From Geminocystis sp. M7585_C2015_104 (lineage in GTDB: Bacteria; Cyanobacteriota; Cyanobacteriia; Cyanobacteriales; Cyanobacteriaceae): a stretch of DNA of 42,934 nt. A program made the translations under genes and the position numbers. Numbering within the stretch: position 1 is the stretch's first letter; every line of letters begins with the position of its first letter. The stretch covers positions 1 to 42,934 of the forward strand of contig DVEF01000075.1 in NCBI GenBank assembly GCA_015295805.1. The letters are read 5' to 3'. Under the pieces are notes generated by a model. It saw only the letters and a list, made by a program, of their open reading frames with translations. It was not told the DNA's origin and ran no database searches. Positions 29,223 to 38,819 of the stretch are shown one piece after another.

Positions 29223-30821
29223 TTAGAAAGGTATAGTAATAGGCGTGCGACTCACTTTTACTTCATAGGGGGGTTGTTCGATTAGAGACACACCCGTCAT
29301 TTCCTCCGGTTGTGGCAGTTGTAAAATTTGCAGGATGGTGGGGGCAATATCTGCCAGTTTCCCGTTTTCTCTTAGCTTTACATGGCCACCGTGTCCAGGT
29401 ATTTTTCGTTTCTCCCCTTCGATGAGAATCAGGGGCACCATGTTAGTGGTATGGGCAGTCCAGGGGTTCCCATCTTCGTCAATCATGTACTCCGCATTGC
29501 CATGGTCGGCTGTTATAATTAGGGTGCCACCCATGCCATTTACGGTTTTGATCAATTTGCCCAAACAGGTATCTACCGTTTCGATGGCCTTGATGGTGGC
29601 TTCCAGGTTGCCCGTGTGCCCCACCATATCCGGATTGGCATAGTTGATCACTACCAGGGAGTATATTCCCTTCCTAATGGCCTCACAGGCTACCTCTGTC
29701 ACCTCTACCGCAGACATCTCCGGTTTTAGGTCATAGGTGGCTACCCTGGGACTAGGTACCAAGTGTCTATCTTCCCCCGGAAAGGGCTCCTCTAAGCCTC
29801 CATTGAGGAAATAAGTCACATGAGGGTATTTTTCCGTCTCGGCAGTGCGGAATTGTCTTAAACCAGCATTGGCTACTACCTCCCCTAGAATGTTTTTCAA
29901 ACTCTGAGGCTCAAAGGCTACTTTAACAGGTAAAAGGGGATCATACTGGGTAAAGGTGACAAAGTGCAAAGGTTGTATCAACTGCCGCTCAAACCCATCA
30001 AAATCCGGCATGGTAAAGGCGTAACACAGTTGTCTAGCTCTGTCTGGCCGGAAATTGAAGAATATTATGCCATCCCCGGCGGTAACAGCCCCACTGGCTA
30101 TTCTAGTAGGCTCAATGAATTCATCGGTAACACCCCTCCCATAAGACTCTTGCAACACCTCTACTGCCGTTTTGCCACAGCCCGGACCATCTATGGTATA
30201 AAGTTCATAAGCTTTCTGAGTGCGCTGCCAACGACAGTCCCTATCCATGGCATAATAACGACCACAGATAGTAACTATTTTCCCAACCCCTATTTTTTCT
30301 ATGTGTTCTTGTATAGCTTTTACGTAATTCACTCCCTCAGTGGTGTTAGTGTCTCTCCCATCGGTGATGACATGGACACAGACTTCTCTAATACCCTGCA
30401 ATTTAGCCAAATCCAGTAGGGCGAACAGGTGCTCAATATGAGAGTGAACACCACCGTCAGAACATAATCCCATTAGGTGTAGTTTTCCGCCACTTTGAGC
30501 CACCTTCTGACAGATTTCTACCAATGCCGGATTTTTGAAAAAGCTACCATCCTCCACAGCGTCGGAAATCCTAACCAATTCCTGTGGCACAACCCTCCCC
30601 GCACCTATGTTCAAATGCCCCACCTCTGAATTGCCCATCTGTCCCTTTGGCAATCCCACCGCCTTTCCTGACGCGTGAATCAGTGTATTTGGATATACTT
30701 CTAACAAACTATCCATTACTGGGGTGTTTGCCAGGGCGATGGCATTACCCTCCTTTTCTGGGCGGTATCCCCAGCCATCTAAGATTACTAGTACTACTGG
30801 TGCTACGGTCCCTTCAGTCAT
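29223..30821 (-). CDS. gpmI: 2,3-bisphosphoglycerate-independent phosphoglycerate mutase
   Basis: Interconverts 3- and 2-phosphoglycerate in glycolysis, using two Mn ions and a phosphoserine. The start is taken at ATG 30821 ([20 protein letters not shown]) with GGTGA seven bases upstream, giving 532 aa, typical for the family; an upstream in-frame start at 30923 adds non-conserved residues. The catalytic Ser is in [17 protein letters not shown], and metal ligands are in DGGVHSH and ADHGNAE. It is convergent with groEL. Confidence 0.96.
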   Translation of the reverse strand: MTEGTVAPVVLVILDGWGYRPEKEGNAIALANTPVMDSLLEVYPNTLIHASGKAVGLPKGQMGNSEVGHLNIGAGRVVPQELVRISDAVEDGSFFKNPALVEICQKVAQSGGKLHLMGLCSDGGVHSHIEHLFALLDLAKLQGIREVCVHVITDGRDTNTTEGVNYVKAIQEHIEKIGVGKIVTICGRYYAMDRDCRWQRTQKAYELYTIDGPGCGKTAVEVLQESYGRGVTDEFIEPTRIASGAVTAGDGIIFFNFRPDRARQLCYAFTMPDFDGFERQLIQPLHFVTFTQYDPLLPVKVAFEPQSLKNILGEVVANAGLRQFRTAETEKYPHVTYFLNGGLEEPFPGEDRHLVPSPRVATYDLKPEMSAVEVTEVACEAIRKGIYSLVVINYANPDMVGHTGNLEATIKAIETVDTCLGKLIKTVNGMGGTLIITADHGNAEYMIDEDGNPWTAHTTNMVPLILIEGEKRKIPGHGGHVKLRENGKLADIAPTILQILQLPQPEEMTGVSLIEQPPYEVKVSRTPITIPF

Positions 30822-31023
30822 AAATAGGTCACCCAATAAACTGTAAAAATAGTTGCAATTTGATGATAACACTGATACCTTTTGGCCGTTAGGAAATTTC
30901 AATTCCACTTGACATTTGGCCAAATCCTCCCCTTGGCTTTTTCCCTTCGTAATAGGGAAATATTAAGAAAATATTAAAGCTATTGTTTGATAATAAGGGA
31001 TAGGGGACAATTAGGCAAGTTTT

Positions 31024-31923
31024 TCAACAGTTTTCGTCTCTATTACCCCCCAGCCACTGGTTTTTAAGGGAAAGGGGCAGAGTTGGTGTTGCGCCTTTTT
31101 CGCTGGCAATATAGGCGCCTATCTCATTAGCCTTACGAACTATTTCTGATGGTGGCATTCCTCGCAAATAACCCACTACTACTGCCGCTGCTACCCCGTC
31201 TCCCGCGCCTACACAGTCAGCTTCCTCTTGGGGGGTAAATTGGGGCACCTCTGCCACTATCTCTTGTTTTTCGTCTATCCATTTTGTCCCCCTCTCTCCC
31301 TGGGTTAGGATAATAACATCTAAATCATATTCTCCTAGCCACTGAGATATATTTTCACTAAACCCGCAGTGTTGTTGCAAATACCTGGCTTCTTCTAGGT
31401 TTAGTTTTAGGATGTTGGTTCTTTCAATACTCTCTCTAATTATCTTATGGTCAAGCTCCGGTTTTCTTAAGTTCAAATCCAGGAATATTTTGCCCTTAAA
31501 ATTTCTCACAATTTCCTGGATAGTTTCCCTACTTTTCTGACTTCTCTGAGCCAAGGTTCCAAAATACAGGCATTGGTAATTGTCTAGTTCATTTATCAAC
31601 TCATTCTCTAAGTTTAAATAATCCCAAGCAACGTCTTCTACTATCTCGTATTCCACCTCTTTGTTGTCTAAAATATTTACCATCACCCTTCCAGTCGGCC
31701 TATTATCATCCCACTGAAGGTATTTTGTGTCTACCCCTCTTTGTCTCAAACATGCCTCTATTCGTCTCCCTAAATCGTCTTTCCCTACCCTTGTCAGCAA
31801 TGTAACATCAGCACCCAACTGGGCACAGTGAATGGCAAAATTAAGAGGTGCTCCCCCCAACGCTTCTCCACTGGGCAAAATGTCAAACAAAGCCTCTCCC
31901 ACTGCTAGGATTTTTTTACCCAT
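31024..31923 (-). CDS. PfkB-family carbohydrate kinase (fructokinase-like)
   Basis: A 299-aa ribokinase-fold sugar kinase. The N-terminal GEALFDILPSGEALGGAPLN and LGADVTLLTRVGKDDLGRR are PfkB family motif regions; the C-terminal motif DCVGAGDGVAAAVVVGYL contains the catalytic base Asp of GAGD. The start MGKKILAVGEALFD resembles bacterial fructokinases, which phosphorylate fructose from sucrose cleavage, but the substrate is inference. It is divergent from the glutaredoxin-like gene, with 67 bp between the starts. Confidence 0.9.
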   Translation of the reverse strand: MGKKILAVGEALFDILPSGEALGGAPLNFAIHCAQLGADVTLLTRVGKDDLGRRIEACLRQRGVDTKYLQWDDNRPTGRVMVNILDNKEVEYEIVEDVAWDYLNLENELINELDNYQCLYFGTLAQRSQKSRETIQEIVRNFKGKIFLDLNLRKPELDHKIIRESIERTNILKLNLEEARYLQQHCGFSENISQWLGEYDLDVIILTQGERGTKWIDEKQEIVAEVPQFTPQEEADCVGAGDGVAAAVVVGYLRGMPPSEIVRKANEIGAYIASEKGATPTLPLSLKNQWLGGNRDENC

Positions 31924-31990
31924 AATTCCTAGGTACTATTAGACAGGATGTGTTACAATAAAACCCAAAATTTTGCCATATCAAAAATAC

Positions 31991-32251
31991 ATGAAGCTGA
32001 TACTTTATAGCAAACCAGGTTGTCATCTATGTGAGGGTTTAGAGGAGAAAATAAGGGCAATTACAGAAATAAAAATAGACCTGGAAGTAAGAGACATAAA
32101 TACTAACAGTGAATGGTGGGAGAAATATCAGTATGAAATACCGGTATTGTACGTGGAAACCAAAGGGGGAGCAAAATTAATCCCCCGTGTTTCCCCGAGA
32201 ATTTCTGTTGGCCAGTTGACAAAAATTTTGGCACAATACCAAGAAACCTGA
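31991..32251 (+). CDS. Glutaredoxin-like protein (DUF836 type)
   Basis: An 86-aa thioredoxin-fold protein from ATG 31991; an in-frame TTG at 31973 would add six residues. The redox motif C-x2-C is in LILYSKPGCHLCEGLEEK (Cys11 and Cys14), and the cis-Pro is in YEIPVLYVE. It fits the PF05768 glutaredoxin-like family of thiol reductases of unknown partner. murE begins 28 bp later, probably in the same transcript. Confidence 0.85.
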   Translation: MKLILYSKPGCHLCEGLEEKIRAITEIKIDLEVRDINTNSEWWEKYQYEIPVLYVETKGGAKLIPRVSPRISVGQLTKILAQYQET

Positions 32252-32279
32252 AGAATTATTAGCATGTGAGGAGGAGCAA

Positions 32280-33770
32280 ATGAAGCTACGGGAACTAATA
32301 GAAAATCTACCACAGATTCGTCGTCTGCCTTCCCATCCCCATTTGGAAGAGGAGGTGAGGGGTATTTCCACTAACTCCCACACCTGTAGCCAAGGAGACT
32401 TGTTTATTGGCATGCCGGGGTTGAGGGTAGACGGGGGGGAGTTTTGGCAAAGTGCTATGGCACAGGGGGCGATGGCCTGTATAATCGGGGAGAGTGTGGC
32501 TGAAAAAATCCCCCCCACCGAGGATGACTGTGTGATTGTGGCCGAAGACATACCCACGGTTTGTGCCGATATAGCCGCCAGATTTTATGGTTATCCCGGC
32601 ATGAAATTGAAGATGATAGGGGTGACTGGTACCAATGGCAAAACTACTACCACCCACCTGATAGAATTTTTCTTGCAAAAAGTGGGTTTGCCCACAGCCT
32701 TGTTAGGCACATTATATGCCCGTTGGCCGGGTTATCAGAAAACTGCCACCCACACCACCCCTTTTGCCCCAGATTTGCAAGCACAACTGGCACAAGCTCT
32801 AAAGGCTGGTAGTGAGTATGTAGTGATGGAAGTTAGTTCCCATGCCCTAGCTCAAAAAAGAGTCAGGGGATGTCAGTTTGATGTGGCAGTGTTTACTAAT
32901 CTAACCCAAGACCATCTAGATTTTCATAAGGATATGGAAGACTATTTCCAAGCTAAGGCCTTACTGTTTTCTCCAGAGTACCTGAGGGGAAGGGCAATTA
33001 TCAACTATGATGATGCCTACGGACAAAGATTAATCTCCTCCCTAAATCCAGCCCAGGTTTGGACTTATAGCGTCAACAATAGCAAGGCAGATTTTTATAC
33101 CACTAATCTCACCTACCTGGCAAATGGAGTTACTGGTTTGTTGCGCACTCCAAAAGGGGAAACAGAATTTGTGTCACCTCTAGTAGGACAATTTAACATA
33201 TCCAATTTGCTGGCGAGTGTTGCTACCATGTTACATCTAGGTTATGGACTGGAAACTATCAGAGAATATTTGCCCCAATTCCAGGGAGTACCAGGGAGGA
33301 TGGAAAGGGTACAAGTGAGTCCAAATCAGCCAATCAGTGTTATAGTAGACTATGCTCATACTCCAGACAGTTTGGAAAATTTACTCAAGGCGGCGCGGCC
33401 CTTCATTAGTGGCAGGATGATTTGTGTGTTTGGTTGTGGGGGGGATAGGGATCGTACTAAACGACCGGTGATGGGGGAAATAGCGGCACGTTTGGCAGAT
33501 GTGGTGGTGGTAACCTCTGATAATCCCCGCACAGAGAATCCCCATCAGATTATCCGAGACATCTTACAGGGCATTCCCGACACTGTCAAGCCCATCGTAG
33601 AGAGCGAGCGTGCCAAAGCCATTGAATTGGCAATCAGGATGGCTCAACCTGGGGATGGTGTCATAATTGCCGGCAAAGGGCATGAGGACTATCAAATCCT
33701 GGGCACAGAAAAAATACATTTCGACGACAGAGAAGAGGCGCGTAGAGTCTTGTCTTCCATCTACTCCTAG
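32280..33770 (+). CDS. murE: UDP-MurNAc-tripeptide synthetase MurE
   Basis: Adds meso-diaminopimelate to UDP-MurNAc-L-Ala-D-Glu in cell-wall synthesis, using ATP. At 496 aa it has the standard length. The ATP-binding loop GVTGTNGKTTT is at residues 114-124, and DNPRTENP marks the meso-DAP-type (Gram-negative) specificity. The GAGGAG ribosome site precedes the ATG. A hairpin-plus-T terminator follows about 60 bp after the stop. Confidence 0.96.
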   Translation: MKLRELIENLPQIRRLPSHPHLEEEVRGISTNSHTCSQGDLFIGMPGLRVDGGEFWQSAMAQGAMACIIGESVAEKIPPTEDDCVIVAEDIPTVCADIAARFYGYPGMKLKMIGVTGTNGKTTTTHLIEFFLQKVGLPTALLGTLYARWPGYQKTATHTTPFAPDLQAQLAQALKAGSEYVVMEVSSHALAQKRVRGCQFDVAVFTNLTQDHLDFHKDMEDYFQAKALLFSPEYLRGRAIINYDDAYGQRLISSLNPAQVWTYSVNNSKADFYTTNLTYLANGVTGLLRTPKGETEFVSPLVGQFNISNLLASVATMLHLGYGLETIREYLPQFQGVPGRMERVQVSPNQPISVIVDYAHTPDSLENLLKAARPFISGRMICVFGCGGDRDRTKRPVMGEIAARLADVVVVTSDNPRTENPHQIIRDILQGIPDTVKPIVESERAKAIELAIRMAQPGDGVIIAGKGHEDYQILGTEKIHFDDREEARRVLSSIYS

Positions 33771-33830
33771 ACTTTATTTATTTCTCTTTCTTGCTTCCCC
33801 CTAACAACCCTAACACTCTTTAAAGCCTCC

Positions 33831-33857
33831 AACTGCTCTTTGGGGCAGTTTTTCTTA
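33831..33857 (+). terminator. Terminator after murE
   Basis: AACTGC (33831-33836) pairs with GCAGTT (33845-33850), extended by two inner pairs, and is followed by TTTCTT. It lies between murE and the convergent tandem coiled-coil genes. Confidence 0.65.
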
Positions 33858-33901
33858 TTCATTCTTATTTTTTCAATTTTTTAAATAAAAATTAACAACA
33901 A

Positions 33902-34273
33902 TCAGGCGCTGGGAATAACACCAAATAGTTTAGCTAAACCCGCCAAAATTGCGGCCAAAAAACCTATTAAAATCCCACGATTTATAAATTCTTGAAATTC
34001 CAATCTTTTATCCAGGGCGTCAATTTTGGCTCCCAAACTCTGTTCGATTCTTTTGATTTCCCCCTCCAGTCTGGCTTGGCCCACCTTTAATTCCGTCATG
34101 TTTCCTTCTATCTTCTCCAGTCTGGCTTCTATTTTCTCGAATCTCTTATCGACTTGTTCAAACCTTTTGTCAATCTGTTCAAACCGTTGGTCAATTTGTT
34201 GAAACCTGAGCTCAATTTGTTTAAACTGTTGGGCTAAGTACTCCTTCAAGTCTTGTTCAATGGTAACTGACAT
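33902..34273 (-). CDS. Tandem coiled-coil protein with C-terminal membrane anchor, copy A
   Basis: A 123-aa protein of unknown function. After MSVTIEQDLKEYLAQQFKQIEL comes a run of seven-residue units of the form RFEQIDK / RFEQVDK / RFEKIEA / RLEKIEG, an uninterrupted heptad coiled coil, then a conserved linker (LKVGQARLE, DALDKRLEFQEFINRG) and a C-terminal hydrophobic helix (ILIGFLAAILAGLAKLFGVI). It is a tail-anchored coiled coil. Copy B lies directly upstream (28 bp). Copy A has an extra 11-residue stretch (EIKRIEQSLGA region) absent from B. Confidence 0.8.
   Translation of the reverse strand: MSVTIEQDLKEYLAQQFKQIELRFQQIDQRFEQIDKRFEQVDKRFEKIEARLEKIEGNMTELKVGQARLEGEIKRIEQSLGAKIDALDKRLEFQEFINRGILIGFLAAILAGLAKLFGVIPSA
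33911..34027. repeat. Direct repeat unit A (3' ends of the tandem paralogs)
   Basis: About 117 bp nearly identical to 34317-34433 (offset 406 bp), covering the C-terminal membrane helix and linker. Only a few substitutions, so recent duplication or gene conversion. Confidence 0.85.
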
Positions 34274-34301
34274 GTGATGGACTCCTAATCCGATTCTCTT
34301 T

Positions 34302-34667
34302 CTAGTTTACCGCATCGGGAATTACACCAAATAGTTTAGCTAAACCCGCCAAAATTGCGGCCAAAAAACCTATTAAAACCCCACGATTTATAAATTCTTG
34401 AAATTCCAATCTCTTGTCTAGGGCGTCAATTTTCTCCTCCAGTCTAGCTTGACCCACTTTTAAGTCTGTGATATTCCCCTCGATTTTTTCTAGTTTGGCT
34501 TCTATTTTCTCGAATTTCTGTTCTACCTTCTCAAATCTGGTGTCAATTTTTTCAAATCTTTTTTCTATCTGTTCAAACCGTTGGTCAATTTGTTGAAACC
34601 TAAGCTCAATTTGTTTAAACTGTCCCCCAAAATAGTCTTTCAAGTCTTTTTCAATGGCAACTGACAT
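34302..34667 (-). CDS. Tandem coiled-coil protein with C-terminal membrane anchor, copy B
   Basis: A 121-aa paralog of the neighbouring copy A. MSVAIEKDLKDYFGGQFKQIEL is followed by RFQQIDQ, RFEQIEK, RFEKIDT, RFEKVEQ, KFEKIEA and KLEKIEG, one heptad unit more than in A, then the same LKVGQARLE linker and the C-terminal helix (VLIGFLAAILAGLAKLFGVIPDAVN). The two differ by a whole heptad insertion and an 11-residue deletion, as if the coil length is free to change while both ends are held. Function unknown; membrane-anchored, cytoplasm- or periplasm-facing coil. Confidence 0.8.
   Translation of the reverse strand: MSVAIEKDLKDYFGGQFKQIELRFQQIDQRFEQIEKRFEKIDTRFEKVEQKFEKIEAKLEKIEGNITDLKVGQARLEEKIDALDKRLEFQEFINRGVLIGFLAAILAGLAKLFGVIPDAVN
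34317..34433. repeat. Direct repeat unit B (3' ends of the tandem paralogs)
   Basis: Partner of the 33911-34027 repeat; near-identical with the same orientation. Confidence 0.85.
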
Positions 34668-34903
34668 AATAGGTTTCCAACAACACCACTACAGTCCCAG
34701 TTTATACTGTTGGGGGTGAGCCGAAAAGTTTGGCTAATCACAGTATTATAAGAAAATGTAAAAAGTTATAGAATAGAAACTAAATTGTGGTTAAGAGTGA
34801 AAAAAAAACAGCAACTTGAAAAAAATATTGTGAACTTTTAGCCTAGAATATTAGCAATAAAAAGTGTTACACGTTCGTTATCAGTGGTGTTTATTATTGG
34901 GTC

Positions 34904-36352
34904 ATGGGTAAGATGGAAATGGATGGCCAAGTGTCGGTGAGGGAGGAAATAATCCCCAAGGTGAAAGTACCCACAATGTTGAGGCTGGGGTTGTTTAACC
35001 TGGGGATTGGTATGTTTTCAGTATTGACTCTGGCGGTATTAAACCGAGTAATGATAGCAGAATTGAAAATACCCGCCACTGTCGCCGCCGGGGTGTTGGC
35101 TATTTCCCAATTGGTATCCCCCACCCGTGTCTGGTTGGGACAATTGTCTGATAGCAAAAAACTCTTTGGCTTCCACCGCACAGGTTATGTCCGTTTGGGA
35201 GTATTAGCCTCTGGCGTGGCCCTGTTTTTGGCTGTCCAGATTGTCTGGCTGCTGGGAGAAAATATAATTGCTAACGGGGGCTGGAGGTGGAATCCCGTCA
35301 CCATTTGCCTTAGCATAGTTCTGGGTATTATTTTTGTTGTACAGGGGATTGCAACCGGTGCTAGTTCTACCCCCTTTACTGCCCTACTAGTGGATATATC
35401 GGATGAAGATAATCGCTCTCAATTGGTGGCCACGGTATGGTCTATGTTAATGGTGGGGATTGTAATAGGTGGGATTACAGGAAAAGTGTTACTAAAGAGT
35501 TTAGCAGGAGGGGACAATGGTGCAATACCCATTGAAAAACTACAACCCCCCATCAACAGTATTTTCCTAGTAGTACCTACTGTGGTATTTATCCTCACCC
35601 TCATTGCTACCTGGGGGGTAGAAAGGAAATATTCCCGCTACCGCCAACGCTCTTCAATTGCCGACAGGGAAGACGGTATTGGTTTGAGGGAGGCATTGAG
35701 AATACTAACCTCCTCTCGGCAGACGGGCATATTTTTCTTCTTTTTAGTGATGATTACTCTTAGTTTGTTCATGCAGGAGGCAATTTTAGAACCTTATGGA
35801 GCGCAAGTGTTCAAAATGCCTCTGGGAGAAACCACTCTTTTGAACTCTTTTTGGGGCACTGGCATTCTCGTGGGGTATAGCACTACTGGTTTTTTAGTGA
35901 TACCCCGTCTGGGGAAAACTAAAACTACCCGTCTGGGTTGTATCTTGGTTGCCCTCTGTTTTTTGCTCATTATACTGGCTGGTTTGACTAAAAACCCCAG
36001 TCTGTTAAAGGGGGCAATGTTTCTCTTTGGTATATGCGCGGGGATTACCACTATTGGCTCTATTAGTCTCATGTTAGACTTGACCTTGGCAGAAACTGCA
36101 GGCACTTTTGTGGGTGCCTGGGGTTTAGCTCAATCTCTCTCCCGTGGTGTGGCCATTGTCTTGGGTGGTTGGATTCTGGATTTAGGGCGCCTTCTGTTTG
36201 ACAATCTCTGGTTGGCCTACAGCTCAGTATTTTTCTGTGAAGCCCTCTGTATTATGGCTTCCCTTTTCCTCCTCAACCAGGTCAACATTAAGGAATTCTA
36301 TGAAACTACCCGCAAGGCAACGGCCATGGTAATGGAGGGGGATTTGGACTAG
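34904..36352 (+). CDS. PucC/LhcA-family MFS-like transporter
   Basis: A 482-aa membrane protein with about twelve spans. LRLGLFNLGIGMFSVLTLAVLNRVMI and the GFHRTGYVRLGVLASG region fit the PucC family (BCD/PUCC), linked in phototrophs to chlorophyll or antenna assembly. Its position close to hemF, acsF and psaK fits a pigment or photosystem role, but the cargo is inference. It is convergent with hemF, with a hairpin at 36397-36416 between them. Confidence 0.9.
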   Translation: MGKMEMDGQVSVREEIIPKVKVPTMLRLGLFNLGIGMFSVLTLAVLNRVMIAELKIPATVAAGVLAISQLVSPTRVWLGQLSDSKKLFGFHRTGYVRLGVLASGVALFLAVQIVWLLGENIIANGGWRWNPVTICLSIVLGIIFVVQGIATGASSTPFTALLVDISDEDNRSQLVATVWSMLMVGIVIGGITGKVLLKSLAGGDNGAIPIEKLQPPINSIFLVVPTVVFILTLIATWGVERKYSRYRQRSSIADREDGIGLREALRILTSSRQTGIFFFFLVMITLSLFMQEAILEPYGAQVFKMPLGETTLLNSFWGTGILVGYSTTGFLVIPRLGKTKTTRLGCILVALCFLLIILAGLTKNPSLLKGAMFLFGICAGITTIGSISLMLDLTLAETAGTFVGAWGLAQSLSRGVAIVLGGWILDLGRLLFDNLWLAYSSVFFCEALCIMASLFLLNQVNIKEFYETTRKATAMVMEGDLD

Positions 36353-36396
36353 TGAGTTGGGGGTATTTCTGCTTTGACTGGCCGCCCCCCTTAAAT

Positions 36397-36416
36397 AAGG
36401 GCATTTTGTTGCCCTT
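36397..36416. terminator. Hairpin between convergent pucC-type gene and hemF
   Basis: AAGGGCA (36397-36403) pairs with TGCCCTT (36410-36416). No strong T run on either side, so termination may be weak or bidirectional. Confidence 0.45.
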
Positions 36417-36447
36417 AACTGCTATGGCTTATCAACACCCCCTCTCT

Positions 36448-37476
36448 TTAACTCTTGAACTCATTCACCCAGTCTCTTTCTTTCAGGAAGAATTCAGTCA
36501 GTTCGGCTTCACGAGAGCCTTTTTCTGGGGTGTAGCAGTATTCCCAACGTGCCAGGGGAGGTAATGACATTAAAATAGACTCAGTACGCCCGTTGGTTTG
36601 TAGGCCAAATACAGTACCACGGTCGTATATTAGGTTGAATTCTACATAACGGCCACGACGATATAGTTGGAAGTTTCTTTCTCTTTCCCCATACTCCATG
36701 TTTTTACGTCTTTCTACGATGGGGATATAGGCTTCTATGAAGGCATCACCGCAGGTTTTTACAAAGGCGAACAAGTCTTCCCAACTGCGGGATACTCTTC
36801 CCACTTTTTCACTGTAGGCATGGGCACGACCATTGGTGTCTGGCCCACGATATAGAATACCACTGTCATCTTGATAGTCGAAGAAGATCCCACCAATTCC
36901 CCTTGGCTCTTGACGGTGTTTTATGTAAAAATACTCATCACACCAGAGTTTAAAAACGGGATAATATTCAGGGTGGTGGGCGTCACAGGCCTTTTTATGT
37001 ACTTGGTGGAAGTGGACGGCATCCTCCACGAAACCATAGTAAGGAGTTAAGTCCGCCCCCCCGGCAAACCACCAAATAGGACCCGCCTCGAAATAGCGAT
37101 AGTTTAAATGTACAGTGGGAACATAGGGGTTTTTGGGGTGTAACACCATGGAGGTGCCTGTAGCATAAAAACTGTGACCTGCGGCTTCTGGACGTTGTAC
37201 TAAAATGGCCGGTGGCAGAGTGTCTCCCCAAACTTCAGAGAAGTTTACCCCCCCTTGTTCGAATACGCCCCCATCGCGAATTATTCTGGTGCGTCCGCCA
37301 CCACCTTCTTTTCTTTCCCACAAGTCTTCACGGAAACGGGCTTTGCCATCAACTTCTTCTAAAGCCTGACATATCTTATCTTGTATTTCTTGAACTAGTT
37401 TTTTTGCTCTTTCTCTGGCATCAGCGGGTTTTTTGCTTTCTGTTTGTGCTACTGGTTGGTTTGTTAAGCTGCTCAT
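36448..37476 (-). CDS. hemF: Aerobic coproporphyrinogen III oxidase HemF
   Basis: Oxygen-dependent conversion of coproporphyrinogen III to protoporphyrinogen IX, shared by heme and chlorophyll synthesis. The start is ATG 37476 ([26 protein letters not shown] about 12 bases upstream), giving 342 aa; the in-frame TTG at 37497 is not needed. Family signatures: [32 protein letters not shown] and [19 protein letters not shown]. It is divergent from acsF, with 188 bp between. Confidence 0.96.
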   Translation of the reverse strand: MSSLTNQPVAQTESKKPADARERAKKLVQEIQDKICQALEEVDGKARFREDLWERKEGGGGRTRIIRDGGVFEQGGVNFSEVWGDTLPPAILVQRPEAAGHSFYATGTSMVLHPKNPYVPTVHLNYRYFEAGPIWWFAGGADLTPYYGFVEDAVHFHQVHKKACDAHHPEYYPVFKLWCDEYFYIKHRQEPRGIGGIFFDYQDDSGILYRGPDTNGRAHAYSEKVGRVSRSWEDLFAFVKTCGDAFIEAYIPIVERRKNMEYGERERNFQLYRRGRYVEFNLIYDRGTVFGLQTNGRTESILMSLPPLARWEYCYTPEKGSREAELTEFFLKERDWVNEFKS

Positions 37477-37601
37477 ATTTATCTGTTGCTTTCCCAAACT
37501 TTCTTTTAATAACTATAAAGTTATTAATCTTCAATTTCACTATCACTTAATAAAACTTAACTATTCCCGAAAAACACATTGGTGAACAATTGTAACAATT
37601 T

Positions 37602-37630
37602 TTCGAAGTTCTGCAATTATGGGATAAAAT
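37602..37630 (+). promoter_or_regulatory. Promoter candidate for acsF
   Basis: TTCGAA (37602-37607) and TAAAAT (37625-37630) are 17 bp apart in the hemF-acsF divergent region. The -35 is poor, so this is tentative. Confidence 0.3.
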
Positions 37631-37640
37631 CAGATAGAAA

Positions 37641-37666
37641 ATATAACCATAAAGAGATATAACCAT
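37641..37666. repeat. Direct repeat ATATAACCAT spanning the acsF start
   Basis: ATATAACCAT occurs at 37641-37650 and at 37657-37666; the second copy includes the first two bases of the ATG. Spacing is 16 bp. It could be an operator or chance. Confidence 0.6.
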
Positions 37667-38726
37667 GGTAGTGGCAGGAGCTAAACCAACAAGCTATAAA
37701 AAGACAGAGATTAAAGAGAATTTACTGACGCCCAGATTTTATACCACTGACTTCAAAGCCCTAGCAGAATTGGACATCTCCAGCCAGGAAACCGAATTAA
37801 GGGCAATGCTGGAGGAGATGAGAAATGATTACAATCGTCATCACTTTGTAAGAGACGAGGAATTCCAAAAATCTTGGGAGCACATAGACGAAAAAACCCG
37901 CAAAGCCTTTATAAGTTTTCTTGAAAGATCTTGTGTTTCGGAATTTTCCGGTTTCCTCCTGTTCAAAGAAATCTCCCGCCGCATAAAGGACAAAAACCCA
38001 CTGTTAAGTGAGATGTTCAGCTTGATGGCAAGGGATGAGGCGCGCCATGCGGGGTTTTTGAACAAAGCCATGGCTGACTTTAAAATCTCACTGGATTTGG
38101 GTTATTTAACTAGACACCGGATTTATACCTTCTTCCCACCTGAATGGATCATATATGCCGTGTATCTGTCTGAAAAGATCGGCTATTGGCGTTATATTCT
38201 GATGTATCGCCATCTGGAGAAAAACCCCCAATATCAGTTTTATCCCCTGTTTAAGAAATTTGAAAACTGGTGTCAAGACGAAAACCGTCACGGGGACATT
38301 TTCAACGCCCTGTTACGCTCACAAACCTCCATGTGGAAAGGCTGGAAGGCTAAATTGTGGTCGAAGTTTTTCCTCCTGTCTGTATTTGCAACCCACGCCT
38401 TAACTGTTTGCGAGAGAAGCGATTTTTATCAGGCCGTTGGTTTAGATGCAAAGGAATACGATCGCATGGTAGTCAGAAAGACCAACAAAACAGCAGCTAA
38501 AGCATTCCCTGTAATCCTAGACACCTCCCACCCCGAATTCTTCCCCCGTCTAGAAAAGTGTGCTGACTACTACTTAGAGATTTGCCGCATTGACGAGAGC
38601 AAACAACCCGGTTTCATCAAATTTCTCCGCAAACTGCCGCTACAAATAGCTATTTTCTGGAACTTGTTGCGATTGTACCTGCTCAAGGGAATTGAAACTG
38701 AGCCCCTAAGGGGTACTGTTCGCTAA
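37665..38726 (+). CDS. acsF: Mg-protoporphyrin IX monomethyl ester oxidative cyclase AcsF
   Basis: Forms ring E of chlorophyll from Mg-protoporphyrin monomethyl ester using oxygen, at the thylakoid membrane. At 353 aa it has the family length. Di-iron ligands are visible in ERSCVSEFSGF, RDEARHAGF (EARH) and QDENRHGDIF (ENRH). It is the aerobic cyclase (Synechocystis ChlA(I) type). hemF is divergent and upstream, and a terminator hairpin follows. Confidence 0.97.
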   Translation: MVVAGAKPTSYKKTEIKENLLTPRFYTTDFKALAELDISSQETELRAMLEEMRNDYNRHHFVRDEEFQKSWEHIDEKTRKAFISFLERSCVSEFSGFLLFKEISRRIKDKNPLLSEMFSLMARDEARHAGFLNKAMADFKISLDLGYLTRHRIYTFFPPEWIIYAVYLSEKIGYWRYILMYRHLEKNPQYQFYPLFKKFENWCQDENRHGDIFNALLRSQTSMWKGWKAKLWSKFFLLSVFATHALTVCERSDFYQAVGLDAKEYDRMVVRKTNKTAAKAFPVILDTSHPEFFPRLEKCADYYLEICRIDESKQPGFIKFLRKLPLQIAIFWNLLRLYLLKGIETEPLRGTVR

Positions 38727-38774
38727 TAGTTAGTACTACTGGTTGGTATTTACCTGGCCAGCCAGTTCATCCCA

Positions 38775-38805
38775 GAGGGCTTGTGACGTGAGCCCTCATT
38801 TTCAT
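38775..38805 (+). terminator. Terminator after acsF
   Basis: GAGGGCT (38775-38781) pairs with AGCCCTC (38791-38797), followed by ATTTTCATT. It lies between the convergent acsF and psaK. Confidence 0.65.
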
Positions 38806-38819
38806 TGTATTTTACTGGA

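Noticed and set aside
29964-30419. A 151-aa open frame antisense to gpmI
   Set aside because: It lies fully inside gpmI on the other strand and has no recognisable protein features.
32307-32678. A 123-aa open frame antisense to murE
   Set aside because: Entirely within murE; Pro/Gly/His-rich shadow translation.
33902-34667. CRISPR-like or phage origin for the repeated region at 34 kb
   Set aside because: The repetition is in-frame heptad coding in two paralogous genes, not spaced direct repeats.
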